This document shows positions 17,638 to 26,439 of a stretch of 64,000 nt of DNA, piece after piece. The notes under the pieces were generated by a model. The model did not search any database and had not been told where the DNA came from. It saw nothing but the letters and a program-made list of their open reading frames with translations. How positions within the stretch are numbered: the first letter of the stretch is position 1; each line of letters opens with the position of its first letter. Source of the stretch: an uncultured Sutterella sp. GTDB taxonomy: Bacteria > Pseudomonadota > Gammaproteobacteria > Burkholderiales > Burkholderiaceae_F. The position numbers were made by a program, and so were the translations under genes. The stretch lies in assembly GCA_905197905.1 (NCBI GenBank), contig CAJKAP010000012.1, positions 6,563 through 70,562 of the forward strand, read 5' to 3'.

Positions 17638-20184
17638 TTAGGCGGGTTCGTGCCAGGTGTAGATCGGCGGCACTTCGCCTTCCCACTTGCTCACCTGAAC
17701 ATTCGCCGTCGAAGCGATGTTACCGTTAGCGAGCTTAGAGGTGGGCTTATTGAGCGTCAAGGTGTTGGAGTTACCGTGAATATCGATTTCTTCACCCTTG
17801 ATATCCTGCGGGGTGTACCAAGCACCGTGGTGAACCACCACAACACCAGGCATCACACGATCGGTGATGTAAGCACCAGCGAGGATCTTACCGCGGCGGC
17901 TCGAGACCAACACGATATCGCCATTTTCGATCTTGCGATCCTTAGCATCAGCCGGGTTGATCCAGCACGGTTCGCGACCCTGAATATCAGCGAAGCGGTT
18001 AGAAACCGTGCTATCCAACTGACTGTGCAAGCGATAACGGCTCTTACAGGCCACGAGTGCGAGCGGGAATTCCTTCGTGCTCGTTGCCGTACCTTCCGTT
18101 GGCTGGAAGTAAGCTGGGTGACCCAAGCAGTCATCGTACTTATAGGAAGCAATCTTGGGCGAGAAGAGCTGAATCAAGCCACTTTCCGTACCGAGAGCGT
18201 TAGCCTTCGGATCCTGACGGAATTTACCCATCTGGATGTAGTTGCGGTCTTCAGGCTTCACATCGAACATCACATAGCCCTTCTTCCAGAAGTCGGCGAA
18301 GGCAGGCATATTGACGCCAATCTTCGCACCAAAGCCACGAGCGTCGGTGTAGAGTTTTTCAATCCACTGTTCGATCGTACGACCTTCCGTGAATTCCTTT
18401 TCCACGCCTAAGCGTTTGGCCAATTCGGAGAAGATCCAGTAGTTGGGCTTGGATTCCCACTGCGGTTCGATCGCTTGCTGCATGGCAACGAAGCCGTCAT
18501 TGGTGTAGGTACCAATGTTGGTGATGTCGTTCGTTTCAAACGTCGTGCAAGCCGGCAACACGATATCAGCGTGACGAGCCGTAGCCGTCCAGTTGATATC
18601 AGAAACCACCACGCAGTCAGGCTTACGGAAGGCTTCCGCGACCTGGTTCGTCTGCGGTTGGTGAGCAAACGGGTTACCACCAGCCCAGAAGACGAAGTGC
18701 ACTTCAGGCAACTTCACTTTCTTGCCGTCAAAGTCGATTTCCTTACCCGGGGTCAAGAAGCAGTCAGCAAAGCTTGCCACTGGCACAACCAAACCTTCCG
18801 GATACGGAACCTTCACAGGGCGAGCGGGTTTCACGCTAGCGCTGATCGAGCCCAAGAACGGAGCATGAGCCAAGGGAGCGCCACCGTTGGAGTACTGGTA
18901 GTTCGTACCCATACCGCCACCAGGCAAACCGATCTGACCCAAAACAGCCGCGAGAGCATAACCCATCCAGTGGAACTGTTCACCGAAGTCGATACGCTGG
19001 ATACCCCAGCCCATCATGATCATCGTGCGATGTGCGGCCAAGTCTTCAGCCAAAGCACGGATCTTTTCAGCAGGCACGCCAGAGATTTCGGCAGCCCATT
19101 CTGGCGTCTTCTTCTTGCCGTCGCCCTTACCAGCAACGTAGTCCAAGAATTCTTGATGACCAGAGGTGTATTTCTTCAAGAAGGCCATATCAGCCTTGCC
19201 CGTATCCACCAAGTGGCAGATCATACCGAGCATCATGGCGGTGTCGGTACCAGGACGCGGAGCGATCCATTCGCTATCCAAGTATTCAGCCGTATCAGGC
19301 TTCAACGGGTTGATGGCATAGGTCTTCACATCCTTCTTGCCCTTCAAGGCACGGAGGTAGCCAGCGCAGTTGTGGATCGTGGTGTACCAGTCGATGTCGT
19401 TCGTGACGATCGGGTCAGCCCCCCAGAAAACGATACGCTGAGAATTCTGAATCACGCTATCCCAGCTCGTGCTACGTGGATCACCTGTTCCCACCACATA
19501 GGGGAGAATGCAAGAAATAGCAGCCGTAGAGTAGCTGTTACGGGTCTTAATGTAGCCACCGCACAAGTTGAGCAAACGCTGGAGAAGCGGAATAGAACCC
19601 TGCACCTTACCAGTGCTCATCCAACCGTAGGAGCGACCCCACACAGCGGCAGGGCCATACTTGTCATACACACCAGCCATTTCGTTGGCGACCAATTCAA
19701 GGGCCTTGTCCCAAGAGACGCGCACCCAACGGTCGCGACCACGCTTAGCACGGCTCGAGTGACCTTCCTTCAAATAGGATTCACGAACCATCGGGAAGCG
19801 GATACGAGCGGTGTTGTACGGGAGTTCGCACAAACCATTCAAATTGACGCTAGGAGCATAGTCATGTTCAAACGGGGTCAAGTGGGTCAACTTGCCACCC
19901 TGAACGTGAGCGCGAGCCACGCCCCAGCGGTTAGCCGTCATGACTTCACCTTCGTTGATCGTGGACTTACCCAAATCAAACGTGCCAGACAATTTCAGAT
20001 CAGGCGCTTCCAACTTGTTGATTTGCTGGAATTTGGCAGCGCTTTTCTTGGCGGCGGGATTGTCAGCTAAGTTGCGTACACCTTTTTCCCCTGGCACCAC
20101 AGCAGCTTGTGCGGCGGGGATGGTGGCAGCAATACCAGCTGCAGCCGAAGAGGTGAGGAAATGACGACGGGTTAACTTTGGCAT
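17638..20184 (-). CDS. TorA/BisC-type periplasmic molybdopterin reductase
   Basis: An 848-residue molybdopterin guanine dinucleotide enzyme with a twin-arginine signal (LTRRHFLTSSAAAG). There is no N-terminal Fe-S cysteine motif, which places it with TMAO/DMSO/biotin sulfoxide reductases of the TorA/DorA/BisC group. SYGWMSTGKVQGS followed by NSYSTAA holds the serine that ligates Mo; PRPGTDTAMMLG, GWGIQRIDFGEQFHWM and WTATARHADIVLPACTTFE are typical cofactor loops. Start ATG 20184 has AAGGA seven bases upstream; the TTG five codons earlier is discounted. No TorC-type cytochrome is adjacent, so the electron donor is unknown. N-oxide versus S-oxide preference cannot be told from sequence. Confidence 0.85.
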   Translation of the reverse strand: MPKLTRRHFLTSSAAAGIAATIPAAQAAVVPGEKGVRNLADNPAAKKSAAKFQQINKLEAPDLKLSGTFDLGKSTINEGEVMTANRWGVARAHVQGGKLTHLTPFEHDYAPSVNLNGLCELPYNTARIRFPMVRESYLKEGHSSRAKRGRDRWVRVSWDKALELVANEMAGVYDKYGPAAVWGRSYGWMSTGKVQGSIPLLQRLLNLCGGYIKTRNSYSTAAISCILPYVVGTGDPRSTSWDSVIQNSQRIVFWGADPIVTNDIDWYTTIHNCAGYLRALKGKKDVKTYAINPLKPDTAEYLDSEWIAPRPGTDTAMMLGMICHLVDTGKADMAFLKKYTSGHQEFLDYVAGKGDGKKKTPEWAAEISGVPAEKIRALAEDLAAHRTMIMMGWGIQRIDFGEQFHWMGYALAAVLGQIGLPGGGMGTNYQYSNGGAPLAHAPFLGSISASVKPARPVKVPYPEGLVVPVASFADCFLTPGKEIDFDGKKVKLPEVHFVFWAGGNPFAHQPQTNQVAEAFRKPDCVVVSDINWTATARHADIVLPACTTFETNDITNIGTYTNDGFVAMQQAIEPQWESKPNYWIFSELAKRLGVEKEFTEGRTIEQWIEKLYTDARGFGAKIGVNMPAFADFWKKGYVMFDVKPEDRNYIQMGKFRQDPKANALGTESGLIQLFSPKIASYKYDDCLGHPAYFQPTEGTATSTKEFPLALVACKSRYRLHSQLDSTVSNRFADIQGREPCWINPADAKDRKIENGDIVLVSSRRGKILAGAYITDRVMPGVVVVHHGAWYTPQDIKGEEIDIHGNSNTLTLNKPTSKLANGNIASTANVQVSKWEGEVPPIYTWHEPA

Positions 20185-20561
20185 ATTAGTATCCTTCAAT
20201 GCGTTAACAGTGAGCGAGAAGAAATCTGCCCAGCGCTCTCAAGGGGTGGTCGAGGGCTGGGATTATGCGAGAGGACTTCTTCTCATAAAAGAAAGGACAA
20301 ATCTCTCCCAAAAGAGACGTGTCCCTCCCTGCATAAGGATGAGTTTAAGCAGAAAAAACCTCACCGTTGCATCTAATACTAATTAGGTAACGATTTTTTC
20401 ATTGACCTCAATCATAAAGACATTAACAAGACCGCTATTCCTCTAGTGAATAGGCAAGGTAGTTGATTTCGGGGGTAATCCCTAATGTTGAATTGTTTAC
20501 TTAATTTTTATCAGAAATATTATTAACCCTATGATTTTTAAGGTATATTTCCTTAAATTTT
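20185..20561 (-). promoter_or_regulatory. Upstream region of the TorA-like gene with FNR-like site
   Basis: TTGACCTCAATCAT at 20402-20415 matches the FNR consensus TTGAT-N4-ATCAA at 8 of 10 positions, about 220 bases before the start. Nearby are GGGGTAATCCCT (20472-20483), a short inverted repeat, and an AT-rich block (20485-20560). The FNR match is seen; oxygen control is inference. Confidence 0.4.
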
Positions 20562-21355
20562 TTATTGACTTGCCATCGCACGCAACTCGCCTGGCGTCAC
20601 GCCAAAAATCTTCTTAAAAACAGCAATAAAGGTTGAGGCGCGCTGATAATTAAGCCGTGCAGCAATCGTCCCATTGTCGACTTTATCCATCACCCAGGGG
20701 AGGCTATTGAGCATACAAACTTGAATACGCCAACGTTTAAAAGTCATCCCAGTTTCGCGCAAAATCAAGCGAGAGAGCGTTCTCTCGGTCATATTCACTG
20801 CTTCGGCCCACTCGGCGTTCGTTCGATTAAGGTTTTCGGTTTTCGAGAATTCTTCCACTAAGTAGCGAAGCAAAGGGTGAGGCGGCATCGGCGCAAAACT
20901 CAAAGAAAGCGGTCGCGCCATTGCGATTTCACCTAATATGAGTTTTGCCATACGTAGGTAGTGCTCTTCCCCTATTTGCGCTAACTTTACATGCGCAAAG
21001 TGGCGAATCATCTCATAAGTCATGAGGTTCACAATGAGGCGTTCACTCTCTGCACCATCGGGTGTCGGGGATCAACGCGCACGACAACGCATTCGGAACC
21101 TTCTGTCATTTCCGTGCGGTGAGAAACTCCTGGAGGAATCCATACGGCGCAGCTCACGGGTACCCCCAGTGTGCCTTTTTCTTGACGAATGCTGATCTGT
21201 CCCTTCACGGTCAAAACCAAAATGCCAACTTTTGTTTGGCTCAAGACCACTTCGCGTTTTTCGGTTTTCGAGATCAGAGTGGCTGAAGCGATATGTGAAA
21301 GATCATCAGACTCGAAAGAATCTGGATAATAAATAGGATAAAACTTCGTACTCAT
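20562..21355 (-). pseudogene. AraC family regulator split by a single-base frameshift
   Basis: Two consecutive frames together make one cupin-AraC regulator. The upstream part (ATG 21355, ribosome site GGAGGAG) is the cupin sensor ending RVDPRHP then a short out-of-frame tail. The downstream part carries the helix-turn-helix pair (NAEWAEAVNMTERTLSRLIL and GTIAARLNYQRASTFIAVFKKIFG). Reading across the GGG at 21060-21062 with one extra base gives RHP-DGAESERLIVNLMTYEMIRHF, a smooth family-like join. As written, the second frame would need an internal GTG overlapping the stop by four bases. It is either a real lesion, a reversible homopolymer change, or a sequencing error. Confidence 0.75.
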
Positions 21356-21444
21356 GGAATACTCTCCTCCCATTTTCCCCCTTGGGGAGCTTCTTTTATT
21401 ATGGCTTTTTTCAAAGATTTTCTCAGATTTACCGAGGTGAATCT

Positions 21445-21500
21445 AAAAAGGGTGAGCACGAGGAAAAATGCTGTTTTTTTCACTTGTGATCACCCTTTGA
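21445..21500 (-). terminator. Intrinsic terminator after the first cytochrome-flavoprotein pair
   Basis: AAAGGGTGA (21447-21455) pairs with TCACCCTTT (21490-21498). Read on the minus strand it ends in TTTTT. It separates the pair from the AraC pseudogene. Confidence 0.75.
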
Positions 21501-21536
21501 GAGACACTTCTTTAGCGAGAAGAGTTTAAGAGCCTC

Positions 21537-21896
21537 TTAAGGCACCTTAAACTGGATCATGTGGCAGGTCGAACAAACGTTCTTCGAGCTCTTATGACCC
21601 TGATGGCATTCCAAGCAACTCACTCCAATTAAGTGGTTGTTGTAGTGAGGATCTGGGCGTAAGTTCTTCTTACGCGTCACAGCACCCATGGCTTCAATAT
21701 CGCCGTGGCAGCTCGTACAAGCCGTCGTTGGCACTTCCACGCCAGGTGCAGGCGCCTTATCGGCGTGACAAGACGCACAGGCCACACCACGACCCACGTG
21801 GCGATCTGCCAAGAACTTATCAGCCTGGGCCATACTCGCAGCGGACACAACAACTAACGCGCTAAAAAGCACGGTTTTCAATAACGATTTTTGCAT
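21537..21896 (-). CDS. Tetrahaem cytochrome c, first copy
   Basis: A 119-residue exported cytochrome with a Sec signal peptide (to ~residue 25) and four CXXCH haem sites: CASCH 40-44, CTSCH 60-64, CLECH 94-98, CSTCH 108-112. The spacing is that of the small tetrahaem domain of flavocytochrome c fumarate reductases, here encoded separately. It starts 13 bases after the flavoprotein stop and would pass electrons to it in the periplasm. The frame is open to 21977 but a ribosome site and signal peptide fix the start at 21896. Confidence 0.9.
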   Translation of the reverse strand: MQKSLLKTVLFSALVVVSAASMAQADKFLADRHVGRGVACASCHADKAPAPGVEVPTTACTSCHGDIEAMGAVTRKKNLRPDPHYNNHLIGVSCLECHQGHKSSKNVCSTCHMIQFKVP

Positions 21897-21909
21897 AGCA
21901 CTCTCCCGA

Positions 21910-23403
21910 TTAACCACGTGCCTTAGCGCGAGACGTTGCATGACGAGCAGCGAGTCGACCAAAGACCATACAACCACCTAACTGGTTGCCACCGATGTCG
22001 TCATGAACCCAGACGCCACCTGCGGCGCAGCCGGCTGCATAGAGACCAGGAACAGGCTTATCTTCCCAATTGACGACATTAGCGTTGACGTCAATCTGCG
22101 GACCGCCCCACGTATTGGAAATCCCACCAGCCCCAGGAAGCATATAGAAGGGACCTTTTTCGAGCGCGTGCGGCGTTTCAAACAGATACGGCGGATTGAG
22201 TTCTTTTGCCTTACCTGCTTTCACAGCGGCATTGAATTCTTTCACCGTTTGTTCAAGTGCTTTTGGCGGAACGCCAGCGGCCTTAGCCACTTCAGCAATC
22301 GTATTGCCCTTGGCGATCTTGTAGCCCACCAAGGAGAAGCGTTCAATCGTGCGAGTCAGAATGTTGTCGCTTGCGTCGGCATCGCTTCCCACCAAAATAA
22401 AGGAGAGGTTATCAATCGTGCCCTTGGCAATCGCGATGGCCTTAGGCACCTGAAGGAGGTTTTCACGCAGGAAGCGCTTACCTTCGGAGTTCACCTGAAT
22501 CCCGTAGCCCGAGTGCATCAAGGTCGAGGGATTAACGTGACCAGTGGGGGTGATAGGACCAGCGTGGAATTGGTCCAGGTGCACTAACTTAGCGCGTACT
22601 TGCATACCCATGGTGATGTTGTCACCCACGTTCCATGGCGTAGCACGCATCTTGAGGTTGTTGGCCCAAGGACCAATCCAAGCGCCCGTCATAGCGGTGT
22701 TAGAGGCGTAGCCACCCGTCGTCAGAATGACCCCACCCTTAGCTAAGTAGTTCTTGCGGCCTTCTGGCGTTAAGCAAGAGACACCTTCAACTTCGTTATT
22801 GGGCGTGACAATCAATTCGATTGCGTTTGTGTTGCAATGCACAGGCACTTTAGCGGCTTTAAGTGCTTTGTAGAGGTGACGCAAAAGCGCGGCACCGCCA
22901 GGAATACCGTCATCCGTTGGCATTACGCAACGCGAGAGTTCTGGTGCAGGAAGGTTTTCCCACACACGGAAAGAGACGCCCTTTTCCATCAGCCAGTTGA
23001 CGCCATCCGCAACCTCATCAGCATAAACCTGCATGAGTTCAAGCTTGGCTTCATTGCGAGAAACTCGCATCATGTCACGAACAAGATCTTCCTTCGTGTC
23101 TTCGGGGTGATGCTGTTGCACCTTACTACCAACGGCCGTAATCCAACCCGTTGAATAAACGCTTACACCGTCTGGACGCGAGCATTTTTCAAGCAACACC
23201 ACATTGGCGCCCTTTTCAGCGGCTTCTAGCGCAGCGCACATACCGGCCATCCCGGCACCGACCACTACAACATCAAAAGATTCCGAGGGAATATCTGCAT
23301 CTGCTTTGGGAGAAGCACTTTTCGCAAAAGCTTCCGTCAGGCCGACAGTCATACCCGCCCCAAGCAAACTTCCTTTTAAAATTTCACGACGTTTCAATTG
23401 CAT
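21910..23403 (-). CDS. FrdA/UrdA-like periplasmic flavoprotein reductase, first copy
   Basis: A 497-residue exported FAD enzyme of the flavocytochrome c/fumarate reductase flavoprotein family. Signal LKRREILKGSLLGAG is twin-arginine-like; the dinucleotide site GAGMAG is at 49-54. NSEGKRFLREN keeps the Arg that donates the proton in fumarate reductases. The substrate-carboxylate His (HHTMGG) is replaced by SNTWGG, and the Arg of the NRLGGN motif by Asp in HDDIGGN. It therefore probably does not reduce fumarate; an alkene or ketone of another organic acid or steroid-like compound is possible. The start ATG 23403 has AAGGAG upstream. Confidence 0.85.
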   Translation of the reverse strand: MQLKRREILKGSLLGAGMTVGLTEAFAKSASPKADADIPSESFDVVVVGAGMAGMCAALEAAEKGANVVLLEKCSRPDGVSVYSTGWITAVGSKVQQHHPEDTKEDLVRDMMRVSRNEAKLELMQVYADEVADGVNWLMEKGVSFRVWENLPAPELSRCVMPTDDGIPGGAALLRHLYKALKAAKVPVHCNTNAIELIVTPNNEVEGVSCLTPEGRKNYLAKGGVILTTGGYASNTAMTGAWIGPWANNLKMRATPWNVGDNITMGMQVRAKLVHLDQFHAGPITPTGHVNPSTLMHSGYGIQVNSEGKRFLRENLLQVPKAIAIAKGTIDNLSFILVGSDADASDNILTRTIERFSLVGYKIAKGNTIAEVAKAAGVPPKALEQTVKEFNAAVKAGKAKELNPPYLFETPHALEKGPFYMLPGAGGISNTWGGPQIDVNANVVNWEDKPVPGLYAAGCAAGGVWVHDDIGGNQLGGCMVFGRLAARHATSRAKARG

Positions 23404-23514
23404 CGTTATCTCCTTGAATAACTGCTCCTACGGCGCAGGAGCAACGCTTGGCATTCGTTCTGGGATCTGCCTTACGCAAGACTTAAGACTAAAGAATGCC
23501 CTTTTTGGCAACAA

Positions 23515-23605
23515 GGCTTAAAGTGGACAACGAATACACTATTTGTGACAGGGCTCGATTTTTTAGGCTTAAGTAATAACCCTAGTTTTTATCGGTATAT
23601 ATGCC
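23515..23605 (-). promoter_or_regulatory. Upstream region of the first flavoprotein
   Basis: Holds TGGACAAC (also at 25877-25884 before the second copy) and AACCCTAGTTTTTATCGG, which resembles AACCCTATGATTTTTAAGG upstream of the TorA-like gene at 20524. The repeated words suggest a common activator, but no -35/-10 pair is convincing. Confidence 0.35.
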
Positions 23606-23802
23606 TGAAATTGCATCTAGAAAGAATTGGCCGAAAGGCTTCAACGCCTTCTTTTTTCTAGCAAAACGGGAGGTAGGATGAGAAGATTTGAGAAAGGTAC
23701 GGGAAGAGAAAAATTGAAGGAAAAATTGTCATTCTCCAAAGGGGTCTTAACATTATTATGACGCGTTTCTTAACTTTTGCCACTCACTTCTTCGGGGTGC
23801 AG

Positions 23803-23853
23803 AAAAGGCGACCGCTCCAGGAGTCTCACAACGACTCTTCCTTCACAGTCGCC
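23803..23853 (-). terminator. Intrinsic terminator after the second pair
   Basis: GGCGAC (23807-23812) pairs with GTCGCC (23848-23853), with an inner AGGAGTC/GACTC stem. On the minus strand TTTT follows. Confidence 0.75.
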
Positions 23854-23894
23854 CCTAGGAGATATCTCTTCATTACGAAGAAACCATGACTCCG

Positions 23895-24251
23895 TTACGG
23901 CACCTTGTACTGGATTTCATGACAGGTAGAACAAGCATTCTGAGAAGGCTTGTGGCCCTGATGGCATTCCAGACAGTTAAGACCCACTAAGTGGTTGTAG
24001 TGCGGATCAGGCGTCACGCCCTTTTTCTTTGTGCGCTCTGCAACCTGATCGAGGCTTCCGTGGCAGGTCGTACAAGCCGTCATGGGAACCTTTGCACCAG
24101 GGGCTGGTGCTTTATCCCCGTGGCACGATGCACAAGCAACACCACGCCCCACATGGCGATCTGCCAAGAACGAGTCCGTTTGAGCCCAGAGGCTAGCGGA
24201 CGCGACAACTAACGCGCCAAACAGCGCAGTTTTTAATAACGATTTTTGCAT
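23895..24251 (-). CDS. Tetrahaem cytochrome c, second copy
   Basis: A 118-residue exported protein with a Sec signal and four CXXCH sites (CASCH, CTTCH, CLECH, CSTCH), closely like the first copy. Start ATG 24251 lies 13 bases after the flavoprotein stop; the frame is open further up only because it runs antiparallel inside that gene. Role as in the first copy: electron carrier to the partner flavoprotein. Confidence 0.9.
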   Translation of the reverse strand: MQKSLLKTALFGALVVASASLWAQTDSFLADRHVGRGVACASCHGDKAPAPGAKVPMTACTTCHGSLDQVAERTKKKGVTPDPHYNHLVGLNCLECHQGHKPSQNACSTCHEIQYKVP

Positions 24252-24264
24252 AGCTCTCTCCCGA

Positions 24265-25758
24265 TTATCCACGTGCTTTTGCGCGAGCCGTTGCGTGACG
24301 AGCTGCAACTCGGCCAAAGACCATGCAGCCACCTAACTGGTTACCACCGATGTCGTCATGTACCCAGACACCACCCGCGGCAGCACCTGCGGCATAAAGC
24401 CCTGGCACAGGTTCATCTTCCCAGGTCACCACATTAGCGTTCACGTTGATCTTTGGACCACCCATGGTATTAGCCATACCACCAGCGGCAGGGATCATGT
24501 AGAACGGGCCCTTTTCAAGAGCATGAGGCGTAGCAAATTCGTACGGCGGATCGAGTTCTTTTGCCTTACCTGCCTTCACGGCGGCATTGAATTCTTTCAC
24601 CGTTTCTTCAAGAGCTTTTGGCGGAACACCAGCAGCCTTTGCTACTTCGGCGATCGTCTTGCCACTCGGGACTTTGTAGCCCAAGTTAGCAAAGCGTTTG
24701 AGAGTCTTCGTTAAAATTTGGTCATTATCATCAGCATCGCTACCAATCAACATAAAGGAGCGATTGTCTGGCGTGAGGTTCGCAATACCCTTGGCCTTTG
24801 GCACTTGGAGCCAGTCTTCAGGCAAGAAGCGCTTCCCAGCGGTATTAACCTGAATCCCGTAACCTGCGTGCATCAAAGGAGAAGGATTGGCGTGTCCCGT
24901 CGGCGTGATCGGACCCGCGTAGAACTGGTCCAAATACACCAACTTCGCACGGACCTGCATACCCATAGTGATGTTTTCGCCCACACTCCAAGGAGAAGCG
25001 CGCATCACGAGGTTATTGGCCCAGGGACCAATCCAAGCGCCAGTCATGGCGGTATTGGCACCGTAGCCACCTGTCGTCAAAATCACCCCACCCTTGGCGA
25101 GATAATTCTTGCGACCTTCTGGTGTATGGCAAGAAACGCCTTCGACTTCGTTATTCGGCGTGACAATCAGTTCAATCGCATTGGTGTTGTAGCGAATCGG
25201 CACTTTCTTTTCGTTCAAGGCTTTCAACAAGCAACGAATCAGCATCGAGCCGCCCGTAATGCCATTGCCTTGCGAAATCACGCAACGAGATAGTTCAGGT
25301 GAGGGAAGGTTTTCCCAGAGTTTGAAAGGCACGCCCTTCTGAATCAACCAGTTGACGCCGTCCCCGGCTTCTTCTGCGTAGAGTTTGATCAATTCAGGAT
25401 CAGACTTGTAGTGAGAGAGTCGCATCATGTCGGCGACAAAGGCTTCCTTGGTATCTTCCGGATGGTGCTTTTGCATGTCGCTACCTACAGCAGCGATCCA
25501 ACCCGAAGAGTAAACCGTCACGCCGTCTGGGCGACCACGTTTTTCAAGTAGCACAACGTTTGCGCCTTTTTCTGCGGCTTCTAGCGCAGCACACATACCG
25601 GCCATACCTGCGCCAACCACGACAACGTCAAACGTTTCCGATGGGAATTCCGCCCCAGCACCCTGAGACGAGCCTTTTGCGAACACATCGGTTAAACCGA
25701 CAGTCATGCCTGCACCAAGCAAGCTACCTTTTAAAATTTCACGACGTTTTAATTGCAT
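24265..25758 (-). CDS. FrdA/UrdA-like periplasmic flavoprotein reductase, second copy
   Basis: A 497-residue paralogue of the first copy with the same LKRREILKGSLLGAG signal and GAGMAG FAD site. It keeps KRFLPED in the proton-donor region and shares the altered substrate motifs ANTMGG and HDDIGGNQLGG. Differences cluster in the cap region (residues ~100-200), suggesting separate substrates. ATG 25758 is preceded by AAGGAG; the codons to 25773 lie in the ribosome site. Confidence 0.85.
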   Translation of the reverse strand: MQLKRREILKGSLLGAGMTVGLTDVFAKGSSQGAGAEFPSETFDVVVVGAGMAGMCAALEAAEKGANVVLLEKRGRPDGVTVYSSGWIAAVGSDMQKHHPEDTKEAFVADMMRLSHYKSDPELIKLYAEEAGDGVNWLIQKGVPFKLWENLPSPELSRCVISQGNGITGGSMLIRCLLKALNEKKVPIRYNTNAIELIVTPNNEVEGVSCHTPEGRKNYLAKGGVILTTGGYGANTAMTGAWIGPWANNLVMRASPWSVGENITMGMQVRAKLVYLDQFYAGPITPTGHANPSPLMHAGYGIQVNTAGKRFLPEDWLQVPKAKGIANLTPDNRSFMLIGSDADDNDQILTKTLKRFANLGYKVPSGKTIAEVAKAAGVPPKALEETVKEFNAAVKAGKAKELDPPYEFATPHALEKGPFYMIPAAGGMANTMGGPKINVNANVVTWEDEPVPGLYAAGAAAGGVWVHDDIGGNQLGGCMVFGRVAARHATARAKARG

Positions 25759-25871
25759 CGTTATCTCCTTCAATCACTGCGCATACAGGGCGCAGAAGTG
25801 ACACCGGACGTTATCTAAGGGGTGGTCCTGTGTGCACCATCTAGCCTAAGTCAGGAGAATTACTTAAGCAA

Positions 25872-25945
25872 TCCTTAAATTGGACAACCTATACGGCAAT
25901 CTTGCCAAGCGACCATTTTTCTTTACTTAGGGAAAAACCCTGAAT
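25872..25945 (-). promoter_or_regulatory. Upstream region of the second flavoprotein
   Basis: Contains TTAAATTGGACAACCTATAC, matching the word upstream of the first copy, and AGGGAAAAACCCT at 25929-25941, an inverted repeat with a five-base centre that could bind a dimeric regulator. Confidence 0.35.
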
Positions 25946-26223
25946 TTTCAATAGGTTAAAGCGTTTTTTTGCTTTTTTTCAGGAGACTCTAAAATAAACA
26001 TCGATACCCCATTTTTACTCAACGCCTTCTCATAATGGACAATGAGAGGATTCGGATTTGAGAAAATTGTTCGTTTTGGACAAGGTGGCAAAGGAGAAAA
26101 AGCCAGAGAAAACTCTTGGAAAGAGAACACATCAATAGCTAAAGATTAACAATCGTATAGCTATTACTTCACCTTTTTAAAGATCCTCTCCCAGAGGAAA
26201 GAAATAAGAGAAAGGAGCGTTTC

Positions 26224-26321
26224 GGGTAGCGCGCAGAGAGACACTCGAAAAGGAGCAAAAGAGGATGGAGCTAGAAATCGTCTTTTGCCTCTTCTCAAAA
26301 AAGTGTCAATACGCGCTACCG
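26224..26321. ncRNA. Candidate structured element, nested stem of about 98 bases
   Basis: Three nested inverted repeats: GGTAGCGCG (26225-26233) with CGCGCTACC (26312-26320), GACACT (26240-26245) with AGTGTC (26302-26307), and GCAAAAGA (26255-26262) with TCTTTTGC (26281-26288). Loop of 18 bases. It sits in the ~680-base spacer 25759-26439, which holds no gene. It could be a small RNA, a processing site or a protein-binding cruciform; strand is undecided. Confidence 0.4.
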
Positions 26322-26384
26322 TCAACGCCCCCCCTTAGAGGAGACAACTTAGGAGAGAAGTTGATGAAAAACATGTCAGGCTTG

Positions 26385-26425
26385 GTGAAGTCGGCACTAT
26401 GACCTAAGAATGGCACCGACTCCAC
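26385..26425 (-). terminator. Hairpin after the third flavoprotein
   Basis: GTGAAGTCGG (26385-26394) pairs with CCGACTCCAC (26416-26425) with one mismatch, about 15 bases past the stop codon. The T-rich tail is weak, so this may be an RNA-stabilising hairpin. Confidence 0.5.
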
Positions 26426-26439
26426 CTCGCACTAACTTT

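Larger units (their letters stand above)
21537..25758 (-). repeat. Tandem duplication of a flavoprotein-cytochrome pair
   Basis: Two units, 21537-23403 and 23895-25758, have the same gene order, the same 13-base gap between flavoprotein stop and cytochrome start, and closely similar proteins. Sequence just upstream is also shared (TGGACAAC near 23523 and 25877). They arose by duplication and have since diverged at many residues. Confidence 0.85.

Noticed and set aside
18475..20070. A 531-codon open frame on the plus strand opposite the TorA-like gene.
   Set aside because: It is fully antisense to a well-supported molybdoenzyme, has no ribosome site or family motif, and arises from codon bias of the real gene.
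21029..21064. Programmed frameshift in the AraC gene.
   Set aside because: No classical slippery heptamer or downstream pseudoknot was seen; a single-base indel is simpler.
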